DNA of 64,000 bases from Cyanobium sp. CH-040. GTDB lineage: Bacteria; Cyanobacteriota; Cyanobacteriia; PCC-6307; Cyanobiaceae. This document shows positions 1 to 8,375 of the stretch, piece after piece. The position numbers were made by a program, and so were the translations under genes. The notes beneath the pieces are model-generated. The model ran no database searches and was not told where the DNA came from. It saw only the letters and a list, made by a program, of their open reading frames with translations. The stretch is taken from contig NZ_JAGQCJ010000002.1 in assembly GCF_024346135.1 (NCBI RefSeq), positions 167,372-231,371 of the forward strand, given 5' to 3'. Numbering within the stretch: position 1 is the stretch's first letter; each line of letters opens with the position of its first letter.

Positions 1-17
1 GCTGCCCTCCGGGCAGC
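1..17. terminator. Perfect 7-bp hairpin at window edge
   Basis: GCTGCCC and GGGCAGC form a perfect 7-bp stem around a 3-base TCC loop. No T-run follows on the plus strand, so a terminator role for a gene lying to the left of the window is only a guess. The hairpin itself is seen directly. Confidence 0.4.
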
Positions 18-179
18 AGGGGGTCCACGCTCCGCTGATCAGCTGCCCCTGTGCTGGCCATCAGCCGCCGCTCGCCTCAGCAGGGACCCTACGGCGTGCA
101 AAGGGCCGTTACACCTTTGTCAGCGCCGCCGAAGGGACTGGCCGGGCTCGATAGAGTGCGCGGGCATCTGGTCGCTGTG

Positions 180-674
180 ATGAGCGTCGTTCGGGACCTG
201 ATTCTCCAGGCGGATGATCAACTGCGCTATCCCAGCAGCGGAGAACTCCGCAGCATGGTGGATTTCCTCAGCGGCGGCTCCCGGCGGCTGGCGGTGGTGC
301 GTGTGCTCACCGAGAACGAGAAGAAGATCGTCGACGAGGCCGCCAAGCAGCTCTTCGCCCGCAAGCCTGACTACGTGGCCCCCGGCGGCAACGCCTACGG
401 CCAGAAGCAGCGTGCCCAGTGCCTGCGCGACTACAGCTGGTATCTCCGGCTGGTGACCTACGGCGTGCTCGCCGGCAGCACCGAGCTGATCCAGAAGATC
501 GGTCTGGAAGGTGCCCGAGAGATGTACAACAGTCTCGGGGTGCCGATGCCCGGCATGGTGGAAGCCATGCGCACCATGAAGGATGCCGCCGTCGCCCTGC
601 TCGGCACCGAGGAGGCCGCCCTGGCTGGTCCGTACTTCGACTTTTTGATCCAAGGCATGCAGACGCCCACCTGA
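180..674 (+). CDS. apcD: Allophycocyanin alpha-B (ApcD), phycobilisome core terminal emitter
   Basis: This 164-residue phycobiliprotein belongs to the phycobilisome core, where ApcD is a terminal emitter passing energy to the photosystems. The start is set at the ATG opening [18 protein letters not shown], which matches the ApcD N-terminus; the frame runs open upstream to a GTG at 51, but that extension is not globin-like. The bilin-binding cysteine lies in the [14 protein letters not shown] stretch, and the family-typical GGNAYGQ and [15 protein letters not shown] segments are present. The length fits the family (about 161). It stands alone, as apcD usually does, and a strong terminator follows. 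ApcA, ApcB and ApcF are less likely because of the N-terminus. Confidence 0.93.
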   Translation: MSVVRDLILQADDQLRYPSSGELRSMVDFLSGGSRRLAVVRVLTENEKKIVDEAAKQLFARKPDYVAPGGNAYGQKQRAQCLRDYSWYLRLVTYGVLAGSTELIQKIGLEGAREMYNSLGVPMPGMVEAMRTMKDAAVALLGTEEAALAGPYFDFLIQGMQTPT

Positions 675-703
675 CGTCCCCCTGCCCCCCATCGCTCCCC
701 AGC

Positions 704-740
704 AGACCCGGTCGGCTTCAAGTCGACCGGGTCTTTGCTT
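704..740 (+). terminator. Rho-independent-like terminator of apcD
   Basis: AGACCCGGTCG (704-714) pairs perfectly with CGACCGGGTCT (724-734) around a 9-base loop and is followed by a short T-rich tail (TTTGCTTTG). It begins 30 bases after the apcD stop codon. Confidence 0.8.
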
Positions 741-1540
741 TGGCCACCAGGCACGCGGGACCAGCATGACGAAACACGTGCATCTCAGGAGAGACCACGT
801 TCGGGACTCATCCCAAGACCCTGATGCGATATGTGCGCCGCGCCCTTGTCCATCGGTCCACGCCCAGTCCGGCGCGCCGAGGTGCTGATGGAGTTCATCC
901 GGAGAACCTGTGGGCCTGACGGCACCCAGGCGGCGTCACTGCGCTCGTGCGACAAGAGTCCGGAATCGGTCCCGCCATCGGACTATGGATAAGTCTCTGA
1001 TGGGACGGTCAAGGCATTGTGTTCAACATCCCAATCGGCTGCGATTTCATCTGTCACGTCGTGTTCTTGGCCTGAGTCCGCCCCGCGTCCCGCCAAGGGC
1101 TTCTGTCCACTCGCGCAACTGTGTCTACCACAGGTACGCAGAGAGCGAAACCACAGTATTGAAGGGCTTCGGCGAGCCCCCGTTTCTGGACTGGACAGGC
1201 GTCGATGGAGGGACTGGACAGTGTTAGGCCGCCGCGGGGAGAGGCGCAGGTCGAGGCAGTGCATCAGTCACTGGGGCATCCTGACCGGCTCTGCTGAGAC
1301 CACCTGAGAGACCGGCAGCGAGACACGACTGAGACGACTGGTCAGGGGTGAACAGTTGTGGCGCGCTTTCAGTCGCGGCAGTTCCGCCTCGGAGCCCAGG
1401 CACCCCTGGCCATGGCGGCAGCGTGGAAAGCTGACCAGCGGCCCACCGGATCGAGCGGCAGGACGGCAGGTCGCTTTGCTCTCATATGAGACTGGATGCG
1501 GGTCTGGCCTCGCGTCTCGCAAGCGGCAAGTGAGACGGCG
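741..1540. other. Intergenic region, 800 bases, no supported gene
   Basis: The stretch between the apcD terminator and the end of the J-domain gene holds only short open frames with no recognisable protein. The composition looks less G+C-biased and less codon-like than its surroundings. No tRNA T-arm pattern, tmRNA or SRP RNA consensus is visible. Around 1290-1340 the pentamer GAGAC recurs four times at short spacing. It could hold a small RNA, a decayed gene, or nothing. Confidence 0.5.
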
Positions 1541-2614
1541 TCAGGGAGTGCGGTAGAGCTCCTTGAGCAGCTGATAGGCCTCGTTCAGCCGGCGCATCGT
1601 CTCCTCCGAGCCGCCGGAATCGGGATGGTGGGCCAGCGCCAGCTGGCGGTAGGCCTCGCGGATCTCCGGCAGGGTGAGCCGGTGCCCGGGGGCCGTGGGC
1701 AACTGCAGCAGCCGGAGGGCTCCATGCAGCGTCATCGTGTGCTCGAGCGTCTGAAAGGAGGTTCCCTGTCGGCGGCGGCGGAAGCGATGCACGAAGCGCC
1801 GGATCAGGGTCGGCTGCCTCATCTCCAGGGTGGAGCCGCTGAAGGGGTCCTCGAGGATGCCGGCGGCAACCATCACCCGCTCGAAACTCGGTGGGCCGGC
1901 GGGCCAGGCAGGAGCGAGGCTGGCCATCACCTCGCTGATCAGAGTCCAGCTGAAGGGGCGGCCTTCGCTCTGGTCGCACTGGGGCCAGATGTCCTGAGCA
2001 AGCCACACCATCGAAGCCTCCAGCACGGCGGCGCTGGCGGGCGTGCCATACACCTCCAGCCAGTGGCTGCCGGCACGGTCCAGGGCTCGCTCGATCACCT
2101 CAGTCCCGATCCGGGGCAACGGCTCGACGCCCGATGCCGTCGCTGCGGCCGGTCCCCGCAGGCTGTCTCGCACCTGCTCGGAGCGGCGCCGGACGAAACC
2201 CGGCAGATCGATGCCCTTGCTGCGGCCGGCTGATCCGCGCGAGCCGCCGGGGTGGTCGTCCCGTCCATCGACCCGCTGAGATCCGGCGCCTTCCGGTTCT
2301 GCGGAAATGTCCAGGTCGAGCACCAGTTCGCCACTGCCCTCGCGGGCCACCAGCACCAGGCCGCCACGCTCATCGAAGAGGCTCTGTTGCTCGCTTCCGG
2401 CCGGAGACTCCGAGGATGCCGCACCCACCACGCCCGCGTCGGGCTGGGCATCGTCCGCAACCAGGATGTTGCGCAGCAGGCGCTCCACAATCGCGCCGCG
2501 GCTGCGCAGGCCGTATTCACCCTTGAGGGCGTCCAGCCGGGCCACCAGTTCAGCGCTGAGCTTGAGCTGGATGCTGCGCTGGTCAGGATGGGGTCGCTGG
2601 TCGTCCTCGCTCAC
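1541..2614 (-). CDS. Ribbon-helix-helix plus C-terminal J-domain protein
   Basis: This 357-residue protein has two recognisable ends. Residues about 12-52 look like a ribbon-helix-helix (CopG-like) DNA-binding unit (SIQLKLSAELVARLDALKGE). The last 50 residues form a J-domain with the HPD motif near residue 329 (YRQLALAHHPDSGGSEE). The middle, about residues 150-290, is a Trp/Pro-containing helical region I do not recognise. J-domains stimulate Hsp70 (DnaK) ATPase. The gene starts with GTG and lies 22 bases upstream of the DUF3370 gene's end on the same strand. Whether it binds DNA, DnaK or both is inferred only from the motifs. Confidence 0.72.
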   Translation of the reverse strand: MSEDDQRPHPDQRSIQLKLSAELVARLDALKGEYGLRSRGAIVERLLRNILVADDAQPDAGVVGAASSESPAGSEQQSLFDERGGLVLVAREGSGELVLDLDISAEPEGAGSQRVDGRDDHPGGSRGSAGRSKGIDLPGFVRRRSEQVRDSLRGPAAATASGVEPLPRIGTEVIERALDRAGSHWLEVYGTPASAAVLEASMVWLAQDIWPQCDQSEGRPFSWTLISEVMASLAPAWPAGPPSFERVMVAAGILEDPFSGSTLEMRQPTLIRRFVHRFRRRRQGTSFQTLEHTMTLHGALRLLQLPTAPGHRLTLPEIREAYRQLALAHHPDSGGSEETMRRLNEAYQLLKELYRTP

Positions 2615-2635
2615 GGGTGGTGCAGGCGGGCCGGC

Positions 2636-4237
2636 TCAGTTACCCATCAGCCCGCGCATCCGCTCCTGCTGGGCCTCCAGGGCGTCCTGGTAACGCTGGA
2701 GCAGATCGGCGTTGACTCCGGGCATGCGGGCCGGTGCCGCCTGCGGCAGAGTCAGTGGCGGTCGGTAGACCGGCTGAGGGGCAGTCGCAGCCGGAGGGAT
2801 CACCGCAGGGGCGGGCCTGGCCGGGGCCGGGGCGGGACGAACCTGGGGCTGAAGCTGTGGCTGGGGCGGTGCTGCAGCCGTCTGGGCCCCCGGCGCTGGC
2901 TGCATTGCTTCCTGCACACGCTGCCGCTCCAGCACCATCGCCAGCTGGCTGGACGGTACGACGCTGAGCAGATGACCCGGCGTGGCGTCGGCCGGGTAGA
3001 CCATGCTCACGCGCACGGGGTTGGTCACACCGGGTTCAAGGTTGAGCGTGGTGAGGCCGACGCTCTGACCGGAGCGCATGCCCACATGCATCTCTTCCAG
3101 CCCGTCGCGGGTGCGCACCTGAAGCGAACCGCGGAAGGCCGTGAAGGCAGGGCTGCCGGCGGCGGCGCTGGGGTGGCTGAGCACCAGTTCGTAGGGGCCC
3201 TGGCCGTAGAGATCGAGATCGACATCGAAGCGCACGCCGTAGGTGCCCACGTTGTCCAGGGCGGAATCGACCATGCGCACGGCCAGGGGGTTCACCTGCA
3301 CCTCGCGGGTGCCGAAGTGATGCCGGTTCGTGCTCGTGAAGGGCACATGCAGTGGACCCTGGGCCCGCAGATCGTGGCGCAGGCGGGCCTGATAGGCATC
3401 ACCGATCGCCACACCACCGACGCGGGAGAACACCCGGCGTGCCTGGATGTCGTTGAGCATGCCCAGGTACACCCGGCCGGGCGCCAGACGGCGCTGATCG
3501 AGGACGGCCACCAGGTCGGCATCGCTGCTCGGGTTGGAGGCGGCGACCACGGCCATCTGGAAGGGGCCGTCGCTGCGGCCCCGCAGCAGGGCGTTGGCGA
3601 TGCCCAGGGCCGGCAGCTGGGTGCGCAGCAGCACGATGCGGCTGCGGGGTGGAATCACCACCGCCTGGGTGAGCTCACGGTCCAGGCGTTCGCGCAGCAT
3701 CTGCACCGCCGTGGCGTCGCCGGGGCCCGTGTTCCAGGGCCGGACGCCCAGCGGCCTCACGCCCATCTTGTGCTCGCCGAGGTAGGGAGCCTGGAAGCTG
3801 TTGCGCACCGCGCCGCGGTCGAAGCGCACCTGCACGGGGCGCTGGCCGGGGTTGATCAGAATCAGCCCCAGGGTGAGTTCGGTGCGACGATCCTGCGGGC
3901 GGATCTGGCGCCTGTACTCGGGAAAGTACTTGTGGTGCATGTGCACCCCGAAGTCACCGTTGAAGGTGTAGGTGGCGTTCTGGAGGCGCTGGCCGGTCTC
4001 CGCCGCGTAGGCCACACCCGGTTCGGTGCTGATCAGGATGCCGGGGCCGACCACCTCCTCCGGCTGGTTGGAGTGCAGCACGGGCACCGCATTGAAGGAG
4101 CCCTGCAGCGGCCTGGCCCGCTGGCCGGCCATCAGCTCCACGAAGGCATGGGCCGGGGCCGCCGGAGCCAGCACTGCCACCGCCAGCAGCGCTGCTGTGA
4201 GGGGATGCAGGTGGGAGGTCGGGACGGGAGAGGTCAA
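2636..4237 (-). CDS. Secreted DUF3370-family protein
   Basis: This 533-residue protein has a clear signal peptide (Ala/Leu/Val-rich core ending APAHA, cleavage before FVEL). The region after it (RPLQGSFNAVPVLHSNQPE) fits DUF3370, a largely cyanobacterial family of unknown function. About residues 30-430 look like a beta-rich extracytoplasmic domain. Residues 440-505 are Pro/Ala/Gln-rich, and the end is a short charged helix. The first available start is TTG at 4237, with no ATG further upstream in frame. Probable location: periplasm or outer membrane. Function unknown. Confidence 0.75.
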   Translation of the reverse strand: MTSPVPTSHLHPLTAALLAVAVLAPAAPAHAFVELMAGQRARPLQGSFNAVPVLHSNQPEEVVGPGILISTEPGVAYAAETGQRLQNATYTFNGDFGVHMHHKYFPEYRRQIRPQDRRTELTLGLILINPGQRPVQVRFDRGAVRNSFQAPYLGEHKMGVRPLGVRPWNTGPGDATAVQMLRERLDRELTQAVVIPPRSRIVLLRTQLPALGIANALLRGRSDGPFQMAVVAASNPSSDADLVAVLDQRRLAPGRVYLGMLNDIQARRVFSRVGGVAIGDAYQARLRHDLRAQGPLHVPFTSTNRHHFGTREVQVNPLAVRMVDSALDNVGTYGVRFDVDLDLYGQGPYELVLSHPSAAAGSPAFTAFRGSLQVRTRDGLEEMHVGMRSGQSVGLTTLNLEPGVTNPVRVSMVYPADATPGHLLSVVPSSQLAMVLERQRVQEAMQPAPGAQTAAAPPQPQLQPQVRPAPAPARPAPAVIPPAATAPQPVYRPPLTLPQAAPARMPGVNADLLQRYQDALEAQQERMRGLMGN

Positions 4238-4502
4238 ATGCTGCAGGGAGAAATGGACGGAAGACTGGCCGGCCAGCCGGGGCGGGGCGCCTCAGCCTGG
4301 AGGGTGGCGAGGGGGTCCGGAACACCGGGCTGAGGCGGTTCGGGATTCAGACCCATGACCCCGCACCCACGCATGCCCGTCTTGCCCATGCCCCTCCTGC
4401 GCGCTGCCACCGTTGCCATGGTCGCGTCCTGGCCGGAACCGGTGATGGCTCTCGATCAGGGCGCCGGGCTGGCTAGAACCAGCAAAGCCGGCACAGTTTG
4501 AC

Positions 4503-4697
4503 ATGTTTCCCCCATTCGCTTGCTGCAGCGATGACGGTCCCGCCGGCAACGGCCTGCGACGCCACCAGGAACGCAAGCTGCGCATGCTGCGCTTCTGGCG
4601 GGATGGCGCCGAGCGTCAGCTGGCTGCGCTCGACGCGGCGATCAGCACCCTGGAGCGGCAGATGCAGCGCGACCAGCCCCGGCAGCAGGACAGCTGA
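4503..4697 (+). CDS. Small conserved-looking charged protein (64 aa)
   Basis: A 64-residue protein rich in Arg and Leu whose core (RKLRMLRFWRDGAERQLAAL) looks like a short amphipathic helix or coiled coil, a style common among small unnamed picocyanobacterial proteins. Its 3' end overlaps the 3' end of the convergent sigma-factor gene by 56 bases. A possible -10 (TAGAAC) lies about 25 bases upstream. Function unknown; the first 15 residues are uncertain. Confidence 0.55.
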   Translation: MFPPFACCSDDGPAGNGLRRHQERKLRMLRFWRDGAERQLAALDAAISTLERQMQRDQPRQQDS

Positions 4698-5415
4698 GCA
4701 GACCCCGCAGCTGCTCCAGACCGCGGCGCAGCCGGCGCTGCACCGTCATCGGACTCACCTTCAGAGCCTCGGCGGTGCGCCGGTAGCTCCAGCCCGTGAG
4801 CACCACGCGCTCCACCACGGTGCGCAGGGGCTCCTCGAGGCTGCCCAGCAACGCCAGCAACTGCTGGGCACGCTCGTCCGGCTCGCCAGATCCAGTAGCC
4901 GATGCTGAAGCACGGCCTTGGGCTTCATCCGCCATCCCCTCCTCGAGGCTGAGGGGCCGCTGCAGGTCAGCCGTGGCCTCCAGGTCCTGCCACTGCCGGG
5001 GGCTGAGGCCCAGGGCGCCGCGCAGCTGCGCCGCCGTCGGCTCGGTGCCGTGCCTGGCGGTCCACTCTCGGCGCAGGCACCTGAGCTGGTGGCGCCGTTC
5101 CTCCAGCCGGCGGGGCAACCGCACCGGGGCCGCCAGGTCGCGCAGGTAATGGAGGATGGCGCCACGCACATGGGGCCGGGCGAAGGCGGCAAAGGGCGTG
5201 CCGCTGCCCGGGCGGTAGAGCTCGGCGGCCCGCAGCAGTCCCAGCAATCCCACCTGGGTGAGGTCGTCAAGCGGTTCGGCGCAGCGCTGGTGGTAGTGCA
5301 GCGCGATCGGCCGCACCAGCTCGCGGTAGGCCTCGATGCGCTCGTTGCGGCGGGCGATGCAGCGTGGCTGAGCCGGGCGGCAGCAACGGCCCGGACGGGC
5401 GGTGACGGTGGACAT
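4642..5415 (-). CDS. Group 3-like RNA polymerase sigma factor
   Basis: This 257-residue sigma-70 family protein lacks region 1.1 and is small, as group 3 (SigF-like) sigma factors are. Region 2 is visible around residues 45-100 (LDDLTQVGLLGLLRAAELY, then FAAFARPHVRGAILHYLRD). Region 3 follows, and region 4, with its helix-turn-helix, lies at about 195-235 (YRRTAEALKVSPMTVQRRLR). The C-terminus is Ala/Gly-rich. The start is ATG, with a 119-base intergenic region upstream. The target genes cannot be told from sequence; SigF homologues control motility and envelope genes in other cyanobacteria. Confidence 0.85.
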   Translation of the reverse strand: MSTVTARPGRCCRPAQPRCIARRNERIEAYRELVRPIALHYHQRCAEPLDDLTQVGLLGLLRAAELYRPGSGTPFAAFARPHVRGAILHYLRDLAAPVRLPRRLEERRHQLRCLRREWTARHGTEPTAAQLRGALGLSPRQWQDLEATADLQRPLSLEEGMADEAQGRASASATGSGEPDERAQQLLALLGSLEEPLRTVVERVVLTGWSYRRTAEALKVSPMTVQRRLRRGLEQLRGLLSCPAAGAGRAASAAPGC

Positions 5416-5534
5416 AACAGTGGTTGGAAAGAAAGGGGACGACGACCGCTGCGGCCGTGTCTCTTTCCACGAAGCGTCAGCTGCCGGTGCATGCGCAACC
5501 GTGAAAACACGGAATCCAGCGGCGTGAGCGGATC

Positions 5535-6395
5535 TCAGCAGGCCCGGGGCGTACTCACCAGGCGCAGCAGTTCCCAGGCCCCGTGTTCCAGCAGCCAGGC
5601 CAGGTCGGAGCGCTCGGTGACCAGCAGGTAGCCGGCAAAGCCGAGGGCATTGATGCTGAAACCGGCGCAGTGCTCCCGTTCACGCCGCACCGTGAGGAAC
5701 CAGTGGTCCTCGAACAGCAGGTTGTAGGGATGCCGGGGCTGCGGGTCGTGCTGCGGATCCCCCAGCTCCAGCTCCCCGGCATGGGCCTGGTAGAGCCGCT
5801 GGAGCTCCTCGGCCCTGGCCGCCTCGCTCGCCCCGGGGTGGCCGTGCACACGGGGGCTGAGGGCATAGCGCCAGGGCCAGGGAGGCGTCTCCGCGCCTTC
5901 GAGCTGGGCGCGCAGCAGGGGCGCCAGGGGGCAGCTGGACTCGTGGCCGTGGCGGGGGAGCAGCTGCAGGTGCCGGTGGGGCTGGCTGGCCCCGGCGGCG
6001 GCGCAGCTGTTGAAGAACCACAGGCCGCCGGTGTCGGCCGCCACGTGGGCGACCGCCTGCCAGTCGAGCGACCTGAGCCAGCCCGACTGGGGGTGCCACT
6101 GCTGGGTGATCAGCAGGATGTGGCCGGGCTGCACGGGGTACTTGTTGAGCAGCACCACGTGCTGCTCTCCCAGCCGCCGCACCTCCAGCTCGGGTTCCCA
6201 GGGCAGGAAGGGGTTCGGTCTGGGCCCGCCGGCCCGCAGATGGGCCGGGGTGCGGCTGAGCAGGCGCCGCAGGGTGAAGGGGGCCAGGGGCGGATGTTGC
6301 AGCGGCTCGGTGCTCAGCGGCACGAGTGCTGCGCAGGCCTGAGCCGTGCGGGAGCGGGCCAGGGCCTCGCGCCAGAGCTGTTCAGCCCGCCGCAC
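5535..6395 (-). CDS. ATP adenylyltransferase (Ap4A phosphorylase)
   Basis: This 286-residue HIT-superfamily enzyme is predicted to split diadenosine tetraphosphate with phosphate into ATP and ADP. The central segment ASQPHRHLQLLPR carries the histidine triad-like motif of the Apa1/Apa2 family. NPFLPWEPELEV and VLLNKYPVQPGHILLIT precede it, also typical. The start chosen is GTG at 6395, which overlaps the end of the SpoIID-like gene by only 14 bases; the frame can extend to 6464, but those residues are not family-like. It is last in the run gpsA-phzF-spoIID-this gene. Confidence 0.85.
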   Translation of the reverse strand: MRRAEQLWREALARSRTAQACAALVPLSTEPLQHPPLAPFTLRRLLSRTPAHLRAGGPRPNPFLPWEPELEVRRLGEQHVVLLNKYPVQPGHILLITQQWHPQSGWLRSLDWQAVAHVAADTGGLWFFNSCAAAGASQPHRHLQLLPRHGHESSCPLAPLLRAQLEGAETPPWPWRYALSPRVHGHPGASEAARAEELQRLYQAHAGELELGDPQHDPQPRHPYNLLFEDHWFLTVRREREHCAGFSINALGFAGYLLVTERSDLAWLLEHGAWELLRLVSTPRAC

Positions 6396-7350
6396 CGGCC
6401 TTGAGGCGGGCCAGGGAGGCGCCCTGGTAATAGTGCCCGAGGATCTGGTTGTAGGTGTAGCCACGCAGGGCCAGGTCCTGGGCTCCGTGCTGACTCATGC
6501 TCGCCCCCAGATGGCCGTGGGCCTCCACCGTGATCTGGTAGGTGGCGGCGTAGAGGCTCTCGACGATGGCTCCCTGGTAGCTGAGGATCAGACCGGCGGT
6601 GCTGGCGGTGGCATGGCGGGTGCGCTCGTTGACGCTGGTAAGTCCGCGGTAGGCCTGCCAGCGGGTGGTATCTCCCAGGTGCCAGTGGGGATCGGCGGGA
6701 CGGGCCATGTGCGCCAGGGCATAGGAGCGGGCTGCCACGGCCTGGGCCCGGAGAGCCTCCATCGACCAGCTGGTGGGCATCTCCGCACCCACCACCGAAC
6801 TGATGTAGGTCTCCAGGCCGAGATGGTTCACCAGTCGCAGGCGGCCGTCCTGCTGCAGCAGCCGCAGCCGTCCGGCGTAGGGCTGGCCGTTCACCAGCAG
6901 GGCTTGGCCGCTGGTCTGCAGCCAGGCCTCCGGTCCAGCCGCCCAGATCCCGCCGAGCTCCACCGCCTCACCGGGGCCGCCCTGCTGGAGCACGGCGCCG
7001 TCGCGGCTGAGCAGCTGCCAGGGCCCACGGGCGGAAAGCGAAGGGGAGGAGCCGGCACCCAGCAGCGCCACACGGATCTCCAGATCAACAGGGGCGGCGG
7101 CGGCCGGCTCGACCAGGGTGGGAACACCGGCGGCGCCGTTCCGGATGGGGGCCTCGCCGGCGTCGGCTTCGGCCCGCTGGGCCTGGAACGCGCGCAGCTG
7201 TTCGGCGCTGCTGTAGGTGTCGGGCGGGCTGGCCGGGGCGGGCATGTCCAGCAGGGTGTCGAGCAGATCTCCCTGCGTCACCGCGTGGGGTCTGGGGGCC
7301 AGGCTCTGGGCCAGGTAGCCGACGCTCAGGGCCACCACCGCCATGGGCAT
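6382..7350 (-). CDS. SpoIID/LytB-domain membrane-anchored protein
   Basis: About 322 residues. The N-terminal hydrophobic stretch MPMAVVALSVGYLAQ is probably a membrane anchor, followed by a Pro/Ala linker and then a SpoIID-type domain at the C-terminus (LETYISSVVGAEMPTSWS; LRAQAVAARSYAL; MSQHGAQDLALRGYTYNQIL). SpoIID in Bacillus is a lytic transglycosylase acting on peptidoglycan; in cyanobacteria the role is undefined. The frame is open far upstream into phzF. The start at ATG 7350 (or GTG 7356) is chosen because it lies just past the phzF stop, but it is uncertain. Confidence 0.8.
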   Translation of the reverse strand: MPMAVVALSVGYLAQSLAPRPHAVTQGDLLDTLLDMPAPASPPDTYSSAEQLRAFQAQRAEADAGEAPIRNGAAGVPTLVEPAAAAPVDLEIRVALLGAGSSPSLSARGPWQLLSRDGAVLQQGGPGEAVELGGIWAAGPEAWLQTSGQALLVNGQPYAGRLRLLQQDGRLRLVNHLGLETYISSVVGAEMPTSWSMEALRAQAVAARSYALAHMARPADPHWHLGDTTRWQAYRGLTSVNERTRHATASTAGLILSYQGAIVESLYAATYQITVEAHGHLGASMSQHGAQDLALRGYTYNQILGHYYQGASLARLKAGAAG

Positions 7351-7388
7351 GGCCACCAGGAGCTGCGGGGAGAACGGCGACCGCAGCC

Positions 7389-8375
7389 TCAGTCCAGCAG
7401 GGAACGCCAGACGTCCTCGGCCAGTCCAGGCCAATCCTGCTGATGATCGGCTGTGGACGGCGGCACGGAGGGCGCCGAAGGCCGCCCCGGCCCGGCGCAG
7501 GGTTCCAGCCGCAAGGTTCCGTCCCACAGAAGATGACCAGTTCCGCACAGGCGGATCATGCCTGAAGACGCCGGTTCGCACACCATTCCCCCGGGTCTTG
7601 GGGAACACTGCCAGCCCACCACGTCCCTGCGGCCCAGCTGTTGCAGCCACCAGGGAGCCACCAGCGCATGGGCCGAACCGGTGACGGGATCTTCGGGAAT
7701 CCCCAGGCCGGGCGCGAAGAAGCGCAGCTGGTAGTGGCTGGCTCGCCCGACCACGGTGGGGGCCTGCGCTGGCGGGAGCGCCTGCATCAGCACCAGGCCG
7801 GGCCGCGCCTCCGCCGGTAGGGTGTCGACCGCGGCCGTCAGCCCGGCCAGCGGCGCCTGCGGCGTCAGCAGCACCACCCGGTAGTCGAGGCTCGGCGCCT
7901 GCCAGCAGCCCAGCGGTTCGGCCAGTCCCTGGTGCCGCAGCCAGTCCAGCAGGGGCTGGCTGGGGCTCAGGGGCTCAAGGGGGCTCGAGGGCAGCACGAT
8001 CCGGGCCAGGGCGGGCTGCGTGGCATCGAGTTCCACGGACAGCGGCCCGCTGCGGCTGTGCAGGGCGGCAGCGGCGCCGGGGGCCAGCAGCTGCCAGTGG
8101 CCCAGCGCCAGCGTGGCCGCCAGGGTGGCGTGGCCGCAGAGCTTCACCTCGCAGGCGGGCGTGAACCAGCGCAGCAGCCAGCGCTCCCCGTCCCGCAGCA
8201 GGAATGCCGTTTCCGACTGGTTGAGGCTGCGGGCCACTGCCTGCAGGGCCTGGTCGGCGAGGGGCTCGCCCAGCAGCACCACGGCGGCGCCGTTGCCGCT
8301 GCAGGGGCGTTCGGCGAAGGCCTCCACCAGCAGCGCGGGGAGCCCGAAGGCGCATCCGGCGATGGAGGGGCTCAT
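7389..8375 (-). CDS. PhzF-family isomerase/epimerase
   Basis: A 328-residue protein of the PhzF (diaminopimelate epimerase-like) fold. Family landmarks are AFAERPCSGNGAAVVLL near the N-terminus, the catalytic-region glutamate in NQSETAFLL (E55), FTPACEVKLCGHATLA, and DPVTGSAHALVAPWW in the C-terminal half. The true substrate of most PhzF homologues outside phenazine clusters is unknown, and nothing here indicates phenazine synthesis. Its ATG overlaps the gpsA stop by 4 bases, implying translational coupling. Confidence 0.85.
   Translation of the reverse strand: MSPSIAGCAFGLPALLVEAFAERPCSGNGAAVVLLGEPLADQALQAVARSLNQSETAFLLRDGERWLLRWFTPACEVKLCGHATLAATLALGHWQLLAPGAAAALHSRSGPLSVELDATQPALARIVLPSSPLEPLSPSQPLLDWLRHQGLAEPLGCWQAPSLDYRVVLLTPQAPLAGLTAAVDTLPAEARPGLVLMQALPPAQAPTVVGRASHYQLRFFAPGLGIPEDPVTGSAHALVAPWWLQQLGRRDVVGWQCSPRPGGMVCEPASSGMIRLCGTGHLLWDGTLRLEPCAGPGRPSAPSVPPSTADHQQDWPGLAEDVWRSLLD

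Noticed and set aside
910..1307. Overlapping open frames of about 90-105 codons downstream of apcD
   Set aside because: Mutually overlapping, biased to Arg/Ser/Cys, and without any protein-like pattern.
2252..4333. A 693-codon open frame opposite the DUF3370 gene
   Set aside because: The minus-strand product has a signal peptide and a family match; the plus-strand translation does not.
4234..4419. A 61-codon frame upstream of the DUF3370 gene
   Set aside because: Pro/Gly-rich with no motif; it overlaps the likely leader region.
7389..8375. A phenazine biosynthesis locus
   Set aside because: PhzF-like proteins are widespread and no other phz gene is near; neighbours are gpsA and a SpoIID-like gene.
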